Assembly: GCA_944385665.1 (NCBI GenBank)
Contig: CALWYB010000011.1
Span: 1 to 56,232 of the forward strand
Length of the DNA: 56,232 nt
Reading direction: 5' to 3'
Source of the DNA: an uncultured Oscillospiraceae bacterium
GTDB lineage: Bacteria; Bacillota; Clostridia; Oscillospirales; Oscillospiraceae
The notes below the pieces were generated by a model. The model saw only the letters and a program-made list of their open reading frames with translations, was not told the DNA's origin and ran no database searches. Shown in pieces: positions 1 to 8,398 of this stretch (its first letter is position 1; each line of letters begins with the position of its first letter). Both the position numbers and the translations under genes were made by a program.

Positions 1-472
1 TGGGGTCCTTCTCCGGCTTGGACAGGTTGATGGTGATGTCCAGCTCCCCGTACTCGGTGGGCGCCTTCCACTGCCTGTCCTTGGCAATGCGGTCTCGGCG
101 AATGTAGTTGGTGTCCTGACTGAACTTGTAGTACCAGTCGGTGGCCTTCTGGGGGTCCTCCGCCCGCAGGGCCTGGAACTTCTCAATGACCTGGGCGGGG
201 CGGGGGGTGAGAGCGCCCATGATCTTGGTGTCAAACAGATCCCGGTAGACGATGGAGTTCTCCTTCATCACACCGCGCTGATAGGCGTCGTCCATCAGCT
301 CGTCCAGCACCGCAGGCAGGTTCACTTCGCCAACCTCTTTGCCGGTGGGGGTGTAGCTGTCCAGCTCCAGCACCTCCAGCAGGGTGTTCAGCGCCCAGAT
401 CTTTTCACAGGGCTGGATGAGCTCCTTGTCCAGGGCATAAGAAATCAGTTGTTCGATGGCGTAGTCGATCAT
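1..472 (-). CDS. galT: galactose-1-phosphate uridylyltransferase, N-terminal part (cut by window edge)
   Basis: Exchanges UMP between UDP-glucose and galactose-1-phosphate in the cytoplasmic Leloir pathway. About 157 N-terminal residues are visible, beginning MIDYAIEQLISYALDKELI and running on to YIRRDRIAKDRQW. They match the Firmicutes-type (family 2) GalT rather than the E. coli type. The catalytic His motif lies outside the window. The ATG at 472 follows an AGGAGG and begins four bases after the galE stop, so it is translated as the last visible gene of a regulator-galK-galE-galT run. The assignment rests on sequence resemblance plus this context. Confidence 0.88.
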   Translation of the reverse strand, partial: MIDYAIEQLISYALDKELIQPCEKIWALNTLLEVLELDSYTPTGKEVGEVNLPAVLDELMDDAYQRGVMKENSIVYRDLFDTKIMGALTPRPAQVIEKFQALRAEDPQKATDWYYKFSQDTNYIRRDRIAKDRQWKAPTEYGELDITINLSKPEKDP

Positions 473-476
473 GGTG

Positions 477-1469
477 TTACGCCTCCTCGTAGCCTCTGGG
501 GTGGGCGCTGTGCCACTTCCAGGCAGTGGCGATGATGGTGTTCAGATCGTTGTACTTGGGCTTCCAACCCAGCACGTTAATGGCCTTCTCGGAGGAGGCG
601 ATGAGCTGGGCGGGGTCGCCGGCCCGGCGGGGGGTGGTGACGGCGGGGATGGGGTGACCGGTGACGGCACGGGCCACGTCGATGACTTCCTTCACGGTGA
701 AGCCTACGCCGTTGCCCAGGTTGAAGACGTTGTTGTCGCCGCCGTTGAGCAGATAGTCCAGAGCCAGGATGTGGGCCTGGGCCAGGTCGGTGACGTGGAT
801 GTAGTCCCGGATGCAGGTGCCGTCCTTGGTGGGATAGTCGTCGCCGAAGATGGAGATCTTCTCCCGCTGGCCGTTGGGCACCTGGAGGATGAGGGGGATG
901 AGGTGGGTCTCGGGATTGTGGGCCTCACCGATGGCGCCGGAGGGATGGGCGCCGCAGGCGTTGAAGTAGCGCAGAGCCACATACTTCAGGCCGTGGGCCT
1001 GGGAGACCCAGCGCATCATGTGCTCCATGGACAGCTTGGTCTCGCCGTAGCAGTTGGTGGGATCGGTGCGGTCGGTCTCCAGAATGGGCACCCGCTCAGG
1101 CTCGCCGTAGGTGGCGGCGGTGGAGGAGAAGACGATCTTGTTCACCCCATGGGCCACCATGGACTGGAGCAGCACCATGGTGCCGTGGAGGTTGTTGTCA
1201 TAGTACTTGAGGGGGTCGGACATGGACTCGCCCACCTGGGAGGAGGCGGCAAAGTGGATCACGCCCTCGATATCCTCAGCCTGGAACAGGGTGTCCAGGG
1301 CGGCCCGGTCCCGGATGTCCAGCTGATAGAACTTGGCCTTGGGGTGGACAGCCGCCCGGAAGCCGGTCTGAAGGTTGTCGGCCACCACCACGTCACGGCC
1401 GGCGTCGATGAGTTCGTAAACCGTGTGAGAGCCGATGTAGCCGGCTCCGCCCAAAACAAGAATTGCCAT
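477..1469 (-). CDS. galE: UDP-glucose 4-epimerase
   Basis: Interconverts UDP-galactose and UDP-glucose using bound NAD. The 330-residue length is normal for the family. The N-terminal Rossmann motif GGAGYIG is at residues 7-13. The catalytic serine region FSSTAATYGEP is near 114-124, and the YxxxK pair is Y141/K145 (CYGETK). It lies between galK and galT on the same strand with a 43-base gap to galK that carries a good ribosome site (GGAAAGGAAG), consistent with a single galactose transcript. Confidence 0.96.
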   Translation of the reverse strand: MAILVLGGAGYIGSHTVYELIDAGRDVVVADNLQTGFRAAVHPKAKFYQLDIRDRAALDTLFQAEDIEGVIHFAASSQVGESMSDPLKYYDNNLHGTMVLLQSMVAHGVNKIVFSSTAATYGEPERVPILETDRTDPTNCYGETKLSMEHMMRWVSQAHGLKYVALRYFNACGAHPSGAIGEAHNPETHLIPLILQVPNGQREKISIFGDDYPTKDGTCIRDYIHVTDLAQAHILALDYLLNGGDNNVFNLGNGVGFTVKEVIDVARAVTGHPIPAVTTPRRAGDPAQLIASSEKAINVLGWKPKYNDLNTIIATAWKWHSAHPRGYEEA

Positions 1470-1512
1470 AGTCTGTTACTTCCTTTCCAATCTATTTTAA
1501 ATTTAAAGGTTG

Positions 1513-2814
1513 TTAAGCCAGAATGACGCAGCCGCCCTGAGGACGAATGTGGAGGATGTGGCACATACCGGTGCCCAGCAGCTTCTCCATGCCGGCCTTG
1601 AAGGTATTCAGCTTCTCTACCGGGACAAAGGCCTGGATGGTGCCGGCAAAGCCGCCGCCGTGGACCCGGATGGCGCCGGTGCCATCCAGCAGCTCCCGGC
1701 CGATGGCCAGAGCCAGGGGGATGGCCTGCTGCTTGGGGTCGGCAATGGACCAGGTGTTTTGCAGATACAGGGAGGAGGAGAGGCCGGAGGCGTTCACCAG
1801 AGCCAGGAAGCGGTTAAAGTCTCCCGCCTCCAGAGCGTCGGCTTCCTCCACGGCCCGGCGGTCATCGTCGTAGAAGTGGATGGCCCGGAGAACCGCCCGG
1901 TCGCCGCAGCGCACCCGCAGAGAGGGCAACTCCGCCCGGAACTCCTCCTCGGGGACATCCCGCAGAAATTGCTTACCGAAGTGGGCGGCTACCGCGCCCA
2001 TTTCCTGGGTAATGTCGGCGTAGTCATCGGTGAGATCAGCGTGGCAGGAGCCGGTGTCCACAATGCACAGGGCGTGGCCGGATTTGGAGAAGTCGTAGTC
2101 CACCTTCCGTACCACGGGAGCGGTGGGGTCGGCAAAGTCGATGGCCACCGCGCCGCCCACGGAGGAGCCCATCTGGTCCATCAGGCCGCAGGGCTTGCCA
2201 AAGTAGACGTTTTCCGCATACTGGCCGATCTTGGCGATCTGGATGGGGTCCAGAGCACCCTCACAGAAGAAGTGGTTGAGAATGTTTCCTACCAGCACCT
2301 CATAGGCGGCGGAGGAGGACAGGCCGGAGCCGGACAGCACGCTGGAGGTGGCCCAGGCGTCAAAGCCAGCCACCTTGTAGCCCATCTCCTGGATCTTGGC
2401 CGCCACGCCCCGGACCAGGGCGGCGGAGGTGTTGCGCTCCTCCGGGCGGGGGAGCAGCTGGTCCAGCTCCACCTCCAGGGCGGGATAGCCCTCGGAAATG
2501 ACCCGAATCACGCCCAGACCGTTGGGGGCGGCGCAGCAGATCATGTCCAGGTCCACGCTGCCGCACAGCACGTGGCCGTGCTGGTGGTCGGTGTGGTTGC
2601 CGCCGATCTCGGTGCGGCCGGGACCGCTGAACAGGGCGGCAGCGGCGTCGGGGGCGGGGGAGAAGTTGTTCTGAAACTCTTCCACCACCCGAAGAGCCCG
2701 GGCCCGGGCGGCAGCCAGGCTGCTGTCCGTGCCGTCCAGGGCGTACAGGCTGGCCAGCACCGAGTCGCACTCGCCGGCGGACAGGGAACGACGCAGAGAT
2801 TCGCAAGTTCTCAT
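1513..2814 (-). CDS. galK: galactokinase
   Basis: Phosphorylates galactose at C1 with ATP, the entry step of the Leloir pathway; a GHMP-family kinase. The galactokinase signature is near residues 64-80, in the variant form PGRTEIGGNHTDHQHG instead of the commoner GRVNLIGEHTDY. The ATP-binding motif LSGSGLSSSAA is at 160-170, and the C-terminal motif VHGGGFAGT is present. At 433 residues it carries a longer N-terminus than E. coli GalK, which is usual for the Clostridia branch. It is preceded by GAGGTGACC and by its own promoter (separate entry), and is followed by galE and galT. Confidence 0.94.
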   Translation of the reverse strand: MRTCESLRRSLSAGECDSVLASLYALDGTDSSLAAARARALRVVEEFQNNFSPAPDAAAALFSGPGRTEIGGNHTDHQHGHVLCGSVDLDMICCAAPNGLGVIRVISEGYPALEVELDQLLPRPEERNTSAALVRGVAAKIQEMGYKVAGFDAWATSSVLSGSGLSSSAAYEVLVGNILNHFFCEGALDPIQIAKIGQYAENVYFGKPCGLMDQMGSSVGGAVAIDFADPTAPVVRKVDYDFSKSGHALCIVDTGSCHADLTDDYADITQEMGAVAAHFGKQFLRDVPEEEFRAELPSLRVRCGDRAVLRAIHFYDDDRRAVEEADALEAGDFNRFLALVNASGLSSSLYLQNTWSIADPKQQAIPLALAIGRELLDGTGAIRVHGGGFAGTIQAFVPVEKLNTFKAGMEKLLGTGMCHILHIRPQGGCVILA

Positions 2815-2848
2815 TGGTGGTCACCTCATTTACTTTTTTGTTATCTCC

Positions 2849-2877
2849 AGTATATTTAATTTTTACTAAAAATTCAA
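2849..2877 (-). promoter_or_regulatory. galK promoter with embedded palindromic operator candidate
   Basis: On the minus strand TTGAAT (2872-2877) and TATACT (2849-2854) are separated by exactly 17 bp, a good sigma-A promoter 35 bp upstream of galK. A perfect palindrome of two 8-base arms around one central base, AATTTTTA-C-TAAAAATT, occupies 2858-2874, the spacer plus part of the -35. LacI-family proteins bind odd-centred palindromes in such positions, so it is a candidate site for the adjacent regulator. The AT-rich content means chance cannot be excluded. Confidence 0.6.
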
Positions 2878-2910
2878 TCCTACAGTTTATACAAGAATTA
2901 TCGGCTATTT

Positions 2911-3960
<1,050 letters not shown>

Positions 3961-3963
3961 TTA

Positions 3964-3992
3964 AGAATACCGTGTTTTGCCTTGGGAGACAA
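3964..3992 (-). promoter_or_regulatory. probable promoter of the LacI-type regulator
   Basis: On the minus strand TTGTCT (3987-3992), a 17 bp spacer and TATTCT (3964-3969) lie about 30 bases upstream of the regulator start. The match to sigma-A consensus is moderate. Confidence 0.45.
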
Positions 3993-4055
3993 GAGAAATC
4001 CCACAAATCTGTCCATGAAATTTCTGCGTCTGAGAGAAAAAGCGTACAAAAGATG

Positions 4056-4115
4056 TTGACAGGAAAGTGTGTTACTTATATAATACACTTAGAAAGTGTA
4101 TTAGTCATATAATAC
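4056..4115 (+). promoter_or_regulatory. consensus promoter with tandem operator-like dyads, GntR-ABC operon
   Basis: TTGACA (4056-4061), 17 bp, then TATAAT (4079-4084) is a perfect sigma-A promoter. Two 18-bp dyads of the same design lie 29 bp apart: GTGTTA-N6-TAATAC at 4069-4086 and GTATTA-N6-TAATAC at 4098-4115. A perfect inverted repeat AATACACTT-AGA-AAGTGTATT spans 4082-4102 between them. The first dyad covers the -10 and the second covers the start of the transcript, the layout expected for repression by the GntR protein encoded immediately downstream. Confidence 0.75.
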
Positions 4116-4135
4116 GGTTGAAAGGAGGGAGGACC

Positions 4136-4525
4136 TTGCTTGCCTTTGATGCCTTCCGCATGGAAGAGGGAGTGCCCATCTACTTGCAGATCATGCGCTT
4201 TGTGGAGCGCTCCGTGGCCGCCGGAACCGCCCGGGATCAGGAAGAATTGCCCTCCCGCCGCACGCTGTCCGCCCTGCTGGGGGTAAACCCCAACACGGTG
4301 CAGAAGGCCTACCGGCTGCTGGAGGAGGAGGGGCTGATGGAGTCCCGCTCCGGAGCCAAGAGCGTGCTGACACTGAATGAAAGGAAGGTGCGGGACGTGC
4401 GAACCAAGCTGCTGGAAGGGGAGGCGGCGGTGCTGGTGGCCGCCCTGAAGGAGACGGGGGCCTCCAAGGAGGAGGCCCTGGCGCTGGTGGAGCGGCTTTG
4501 GGACGGAAAAGGAGGAGAGTCATGA
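4136..4525 (+). CDS. GntR-family (YtrA-like) transcriptional repressor
   Basis: A short GntR protein of 129 residues. It has an N-terminal winged helix (GVPIYLQIMRFVERSV, then LPSRRTLSALLGVNPNTVQK) and a short C-terminal tail instead of an effector domain, the YtrA-type plan typically encoded with ABC transporters. I chose the TTG at 4136, seven bases after an AGGAGG at 4123-4128. The in-frame GTG at 4067 lies inside the promoter and cannot be translated from that transcript, and the ATG at 4160 lacks a ribosome site. Its stop overlaps the next gene (ATGA), so it heads a co-translated operon and probably represses itself and the transporter. Confidence 0.88.
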   Translation: MLAFDAFRMEEGVPIYLQIMRFVERSVAAGTARDQEELPSRRTLSALLGVNPNTVQKAYRLLEEEGLMESRSGAKSVLTLNERKVRDVRTKLLEGEAAVLVAALKETGASKEEALALVERLWDGKGGES

Positions 4526-5322
4526 GAAGGTATCGATCCTATTTGTCTCTGATGGCCCGCAGTACCTTATATAAGGAATTGCTGCTGATGCTGGGGATGG
4601 CGGTGGTGGAAGGAGCGCTCTTCTTCTATCAGTCCCAGAAACAGATTAGTTTTCTCGCGTCGTATACAGCCGACTGGGAGGAGGTCTGGGCGTCTCGGGC
4701 CTTGACCATCGGCGAGATGGTGGAGAACGGCCACCTGTCTCTGGTTTGGTTTGGGGGGCTTCTGCTGCTGAGTCTGGTGCTCATCCGCACCGCCGGACGG
4801 TGGCGGGACTATACCTTGGACCGGTTGGGCGTGAGCCGCAAGCAGGGGAATCTGCTTTACGCCGCATACAGTACCATGGCCTTTGTGCTGCTGTGGGGGT
4901 TCCAGGCCGCCCTGTGCCTGGGAATGTGCCTGTTCTATCGCCAGCAGCTGCCGGCGGAGATGGTAACTAGACAGACGATCCTGCTCTCCATCTATCAGGT
5001 CCCACTGTTTTCCACCCTGCTCCCCTTGGCCAATGGACTGCGGTGGGTCACCGACGCCTTTGTAATGGCGGCGCTGGGGGTGTGCGCTGCCGGCGGGGCA
5101 CGGCTGATGCGCCTGGGCCGCCGGCCCCTGGCGTCCATAGAGCTGCTGGTGGTCCTTTTCTGGCTGGAGTATGGGCGGAACAATTCCTTCGACCTGTCGA
5201 TGGAAGCTGTGCATATCACAGTGACCTTCTGTTTTGGTGCAGTTGCTGTTGCACGGATGATTCTTTGGGACAACGAGGATGGGGAGGAGGAGCCAGATGT
5301 ACAGATCGGTCCATACGTTTGA
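4522..5322 (+). CDS. ABC-operon integral membrane protein, first permease
   Basis: A 266-residue protein with about six hydrophobic segments, including LLLMLGMAVVEGALFF near 23-38, a stretch near 74-92, one near 115-140 and others towards the C-terminus. The tail is acidic and cytoplasmic (DNEDGEEEPDVQ). No catalytic motif was seen. The start ATG overlaps the regulator stop; GGAGGAG precedes it. With the second membrane protein and the ATPase it probably forms an ABC-2-type exporter. Substrate unknown; the YtrA-type operons it resembles are linked to cell-envelope stress in other Firmicutes, which is context only. Confidence 0.8.
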   Translation: MRRYRSYLSLMARSTLYKELLLMLGMAVVEGALFFYQSQKQISFLASYTADWEEVWASRALTIGEMVENGHLSLVWFGGLLLLSLVLIRTAGRWRDYTLDRLGVSRKQGNLLYAAYSTMAFVLLWGFQAALCLGMCLFYRQQLPAEMVTRQTILLSIYQVPLFSTLLPLANGLRWVTDAFVMAALGVCAAGGARLMRLGRRPLASIELLVVLFWLEYGRNNSFDLSMEAVHITVTFCFGAVAVARMILWDNEDGEEEPDVQIGPYV

Positions 5323-5827
5323 GGAGTGGCTGGCGTTCCGCCTGCCGCCCGGAATCTCGGCAAAACAGGAGCGGAGCGTTCTTATCACCGGCCTGGCTCT
5401 GTCCATCGGCTGGGCGGCCCTCTCTTACCTTTATACCTACACCATGGCCGTCTCCCGCCTGTACCTCACGATGAATGGACAGCGGATTTTGGACCCAACC
5501 GCCCGGATGGCGGATTTCGGCCAGGTGTTCCGGTTTACCACGGCGGGCTACCTGATCCTGGCGGTTTGGCTGCTGACCAGAGGGTTCTGGTTCCAGGCCT
5601 ACCACCGCCAGGGCAGCATGAGCATCTATCTCATGCGCCGCCTGCCCGACCCCAGAGAATATACCCGGCGGTGCTGGACCGTGCCGCTGGCCGGGATCGG
5701 GGGGTGCCTGGTGTTGACGGTGGTGACCACCGCCCTGTGTTATCTGATCTATGTAAAGTGTACCCCGGCGTCCTGCCTGGTGCCGGGACAGTGGACGCGC
5801 TTCTGGAGCGCGCTGGTGGGGGGATGA
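5297..5827 (+). CDS. ABC-operon integral membrane protein, second permease
   Basis: A 176-residue protein beginning MYRSVHTFEEWLAFRL. It has three clear hydrophobic segments (around residues 30-50, 82-100 and 130-150) and a positively charged loop between the second and third. The ATG at 5297 is preceded by GGGGAGGAGGAG; an in-frame ATG six codons earlier (5279) has no comparable site. It overlaps the previous gene by 26 bases and the next by four, so the stoichiometry is probably coupled. It does not resemble a soluble enzyme; a small partner permease is the best reading. Substrate not predictable. Confidence 0.72.
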   Translation: MYRSVHTFEEWLAFRLPPGISAKQERSVLITGLALSIGWAALSYLYTYTMAVSRLYLTMNGQRILDPTARMADFGQVFRFTTAGYLILAVWLLTRGFWFQAYHRQGSMSIYLMRRLPDPREYTRRCWTVPLAGIGGCLVLTVVTTALCYLIYVKCTPASCLVPGQWTRFWSALVGG

Positions 5828-6570
5828 GCGCGATGTTGGAGTTCAAGCAAGTCGTCAAGCAGTATGGAAATAAAACCGCCCTGGATGGCGTGAATTTGCA
5901 GATCCCGCAGGGGGAGATCGTGGGGCTGTTTGGAGAGAACGGTGCGGGCAAAACCACCCTGATGAAGTGTGTCTTTGGCTTCCTCCCCTACCATGGGACC
6001 ATTACCCTGGACGGGGAGCCCATCACGCCCAAAAACATTACCCGGCTCTCCTTTGCCACCTGTGAGCACTCCTTCTTTCCCAACCTCAGCCCGGAGAGCC
6101 ACCGGCAGTTTTATCAGGAACACTTTCCCACCTTCCGGGACAAGCGCTTTCGGGCCCTGCTGGATTTCTTTGAGCTGCCCGCCCATAAGCCCGCCCGCAC
6201 CTTCTCCACCGGCCAAAAGAACCAGCTGGAGGTGATTCTGGCCCTGAGCCAGGGGGCGGACTACATCCTGATGGATGAGCCCTTTGCAGGCAACGACGTC
6301 TTTAACCGGGAGGACTTTTACCGGGTGCTGCTGGGTATCCTGGAGCCCAGTGAGACGGTACTTCTCTCCACCCACCTGCTGGAGGAGGTGGAGCACTTCA
6401 TCGGCCGGGCGGTGCTGCTGCAAAAGGGCAAGCTGGTGGGGGATGTGACTACCCTGGAGCTGGAGGAGCAGGGGAAGACCCTGATGGACTTTGTGAAGGA
6501 GACCTACCGCTACAAGGCCGACCGGGTGGTCCGGGCCCTGAAGGATTTGACGGGAGAGGAGGAGCCATGA
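5824..6570 (+). CDS. ABC transporter ATP-binding protein
   Basis: A 248-residue nucleotide-binding subunit that powers the membrane proteins encoded upstream. Walker A GENGAGKTT is at 37-45, the signature loop FSTGQKNQ near 127-134 is a variant of LSGGQ, Walker B ILMDEP at 148-153, and the switch His sits in LLSTHLLEE. The start ATG overlaps the TGA of the preceding gene, which rules out the much longer open frame extending upstream. It resembles the drug/peptide exporter type (ABC-2) more than importers, and no substrate-binding protein of importer type is in the operon. Confidence 0.92.
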   Translation: MSAMLEFKQVVKQYGNKTALDGVNLQIPQGEIVGLFGENGAGKTTLMKCVFGFLPYHGTITLDGEPITPKNITRLSFATCEHSFFPNLSPESHRQFYQEHFPTFRDKRFRALLDFFELPAHKPARTFSTGQKNQLEVILALSQGADYILMDEPFAGNDVFNREDFYRVLLGILEPSETVLLSTHLLEEVEHFIGRAVLLQKGKLVGDVTTLELEEQGKTLMDFVKETYRYKADRVVRALKDLTGEEEP

Positions 6571-7976
6571 AAAAGAGCCTTGCCCTGTTTTTGGTGCTGC
6601 TGTGTCTGGCGGCAGGGGGTCTGGCAGGGATGACGGTGTGGGTGAACCGGGATGAGGAGTCGGTGGAGGTGACCCAGACCACCCTCCGGGGCGACCCGGC
6701 GGCGGCTCAGGGGCTGACCATTACCGCCCGCAGCCAGATGTATGACCGCTTGTACTGGGATACAGAGTTTTCTGCCCAGGATGCCGGAGAGTCCCAGACC
6801 CGGTTTCAGTTCTCTCTGCGAAAAAAGGATTGGTCAAGTGACCGTGCATGGGCCCCAAACCTGAATCTTCCGTCCTTCCGCGGCAGCATGTCCTCCAGCG
6901 GTGAGCTGGACCTGGAGCAAGAAGGCGCGGTGTGGTGGAGCGGCATGTTGATCCCGCCCGCTGCCATTGCCCAGGCCGAGGCCATGGGACCCAATCAAAC
7001 CAAGACTGTGACCGTAAATCTGGCAGACCAATACGACTGCTATCCCATTTTTATCGACGAAGGATACTACTACTTTGGAGACGAGGAGAAAGTGGCTGAG
7101 ATGCAAAAGAGGCAAGAGGCCATCCAACACTTTTTTAACATCCCCGTCCCCCCGGAGATTCAGGTCACCTACACGTTTACCACCAACGCGACGGGAGGTG
7201 TGATGGAGGTAGGCTGTGATTCCCAGCAAGACATTGCCTGGGACAGTACCGCCGCCCCGGGGGAAGAAGGCTGTTTCTACATCCTGGACAGCTATATCTC
7301 TCCGGAGGAGCAGACACAGGATGCGGTCCAGCTGGATTTCAGCCAGATCCGGGATGGGTACGGCGTCTATTTTATCCCATACCAGCAGACCGAGAGTGCG
7401 GGTCAAAAGAAGTCCTTGGATGTAGAGCAGATTCGGACTGTCTATGTGGTCCCCCAGGAGGAGCGGACGGTGGAGCTTCAGACCGATGAGAAGGGACACC
7501 TGCTGCTGTACACCGCGGTGGGAGACACCTGGTATCTCAACGTACTCAGCGGCGACGGACAGCAGCTGCTCCAGCGGCTGGAGCTGGGCGAGTTGGGCGG
7601 CAGCGCCTATATGGACGCGCCTCTGGAGGGGGAGGACTATCTGCTGCTCTTTTTCAACAGGCATCAGCTTTGCCTGCTGACCTGGGACGGAGCCTGCTAT
7701 GCCCTCAAGCACACCCTGCAAATCCCGGAGGATGAGAAGTGGGATCAGGTGGGGCGGGAGCAGCTTGCCCAGTGGGACGGACAGCGGCTGGCTTTGCTGG
7801 AACGGGATGATACCTCCCGGGATAATATTGGCTACCGCCTGACGGTGTGGCAGGAGGGCGAGCTGACCTACCAGGGGGAATATGCTCTCAGTTTCCAGAA
7901 GGATAATGCTGCACATCGCTATTCCGGCGACCTGATTCTGCCAGTCCGTGAGAATGCCATAGAATTGCATGGATAA
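6567..7976 (+). CDS. exported or membrane-anchored protein of the ABC operon, function unknown
   Basis: 469 residues. The N-terminus MKKSLALFLVLLCLAAGGLA is a signal peptide or anchor. There is no good lipobox: the only early Cys, residue 13, follows VLL. The rest is hydrophilic, rich in Trp, Tyr and acidic residues, and looks extracellular. The C-terminal half has repeated short beta-like stretches (VGDTWYLNVLSG, EDYLLLFFNRHQLCLLTWDG), suggesting a WD/PQQ-like or other beta-sheet sensor domain; this is only a guess. It overlaps the ATPase by four bases and ends the operon just before a strong terminator. I do not recognise a named family. Confidence 0.75.
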   Translation: MKKSLALFLVLLCLAAGGLAGMTVWVNRDEESVEVTQTTLRGDPAAAQGLTITARSQMYDRLYWDTEFSAQDAGESQTRFQFSLRKKDWSSDRAWAPNLNLPSFRGSMSSSGELDLEQEGAVWWSGMLIPPAAIAQAEAMGPNQTKTVTVNLADQYDCYPIFIDEGYYYFGDEEKVAEMQKRQEAIQHFFNIPVPPEIQVTYTFTTNATGGVMEVGCDSQQDIAWDSTAAPGEEGCFYILDSYISPEEQTQDAVQLDFSQIRDGYGVYFIPYQQTESAGQKKSLDVEQIRTVYVVPQEERTVELQTDEKGHLLLYTAVGDTWYLNVLSGDGQQLLQRLELGELGGSAYMDAPLEGEDYLLLFFNRHQLCLLTWDGACYALKHTLQIPEDEKWDQVGREQLAQWDGQRLALLERDDTSRDNIGYRLTVWQEGELTYQGEYALSFQKDNAAHRYSGDLILPVRENAIELHG

Positions 7977-7979
7977 AGA

Positions 7980-8018
7980 AACCGCGCCCCGGCGAAGTTC
8001 GCCGGGGCGCGGTTATCA
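7980..8018. terminator. bidirectional intrinsic terminator
   Basis: A perfect 15-bp stem AACCGCGCCCCGGCG / CGCCGGGGCGCGGTT (7980-7994 and 8000-8014) has a five-base loop. T-rich sequence follows on both strands, so it ends both the ABC operon and the convergent phosphoketolase operon. Confidence 0.88.
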
Positions 8019-8022
8019 TATT

Positions 8023-8145
8023 TTACTGCACTTTGGATCTGGGAGTGGGGTCAAAGTTGCTCCGCTCCTTGCCCGGCTCGCCGGGAATAGGGGTGGCGGG
8101 CACGTCGGGAATGGTGCGGGGGCGCTTTTTCTCCTGCTTGGACAT
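8023..8145 (-). CDS. 40-residue Pro/Lys-rich protein downstream of phosphoketolase
   Basis: Begins MSKQEKKRPRTIPDVPATPI and ends in PRSKVQ. It is hydrophilic, with six prolines and no hydrophobic segment. The ATG at 8145 is nine bases after AAGGAGG; the ATG two codons earlier is too close to that site. It follows the 57-residue gene by 13 bases and ends just before the shared terminator, so it is the last gene of the phosphoketolase transcript. It is below usual annotation length cut-offs. Function unknown; the ribosome site and operon position support translation. Confidence 0.55.
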   Translation of the reverse strand: MSKQEKKRPRTIPDVPATPIPGEPGKERSNFDPTPRSKVQ

Positions 8146-8158
8146 GGTCATTTCCTCC

Positions 8159-8332
8159 TTACACAGGCTCGCCGCGGAGAACGCTGCGGGCGTAGTTTTT
8201 GAGACCTTCCAGATTTTTGATCCCGTTGGGCCGGATGCGCAGCTGATCCTGTACATGGGCAGGCAGCCCATCGAAGAAGCGCTTGGCCTCCGGCTCCCGG
8301 CGGAACAAGGCGTACATGTCACGGTAGTCCAT
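8159..8332 (-). CDS. 57-residue conserved-looking small protein downstream of phosphoketolase
   Basis: Begins MDYRDMYALFRREPEAKRFF and ends SVLRGEPV. It is an amphipathic, highly charged protein with no Cys and no membrane segment, and looks like a two-helix protein (LFRREPEAKRFFDGLPAHVQ then LEGLKNYARSVL). GAGGTGAT precedes the ATG. It sits 66 bases after the phosphoketolase stop with no terminator between, so it is probably co-transcribed. I do not recognise a named family. Codon use is like the neighbours. Confidence 0.62.
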   Translation of the reverse strand: MDYRDMYALFRREPEAKRFFDGLPAHVQDQLRIRPNGIKNLEGLKNYARSVLRGEPV

Positions 8333-8398
8333 GGTACATCACCTCGCCCTCCAGTATGGCCGGTTTGGAGAAAATTATTCCAAGAAGAGCAAAAATAT

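Noticed and set aside
4067-4135. N-terminal extension of the GntR gene from GTG 4067
   Set aside because: It starts between the -35 and -10 of a perfect promoter, upstream of the transcript start; TTG 4136 has a proper ribosome site.
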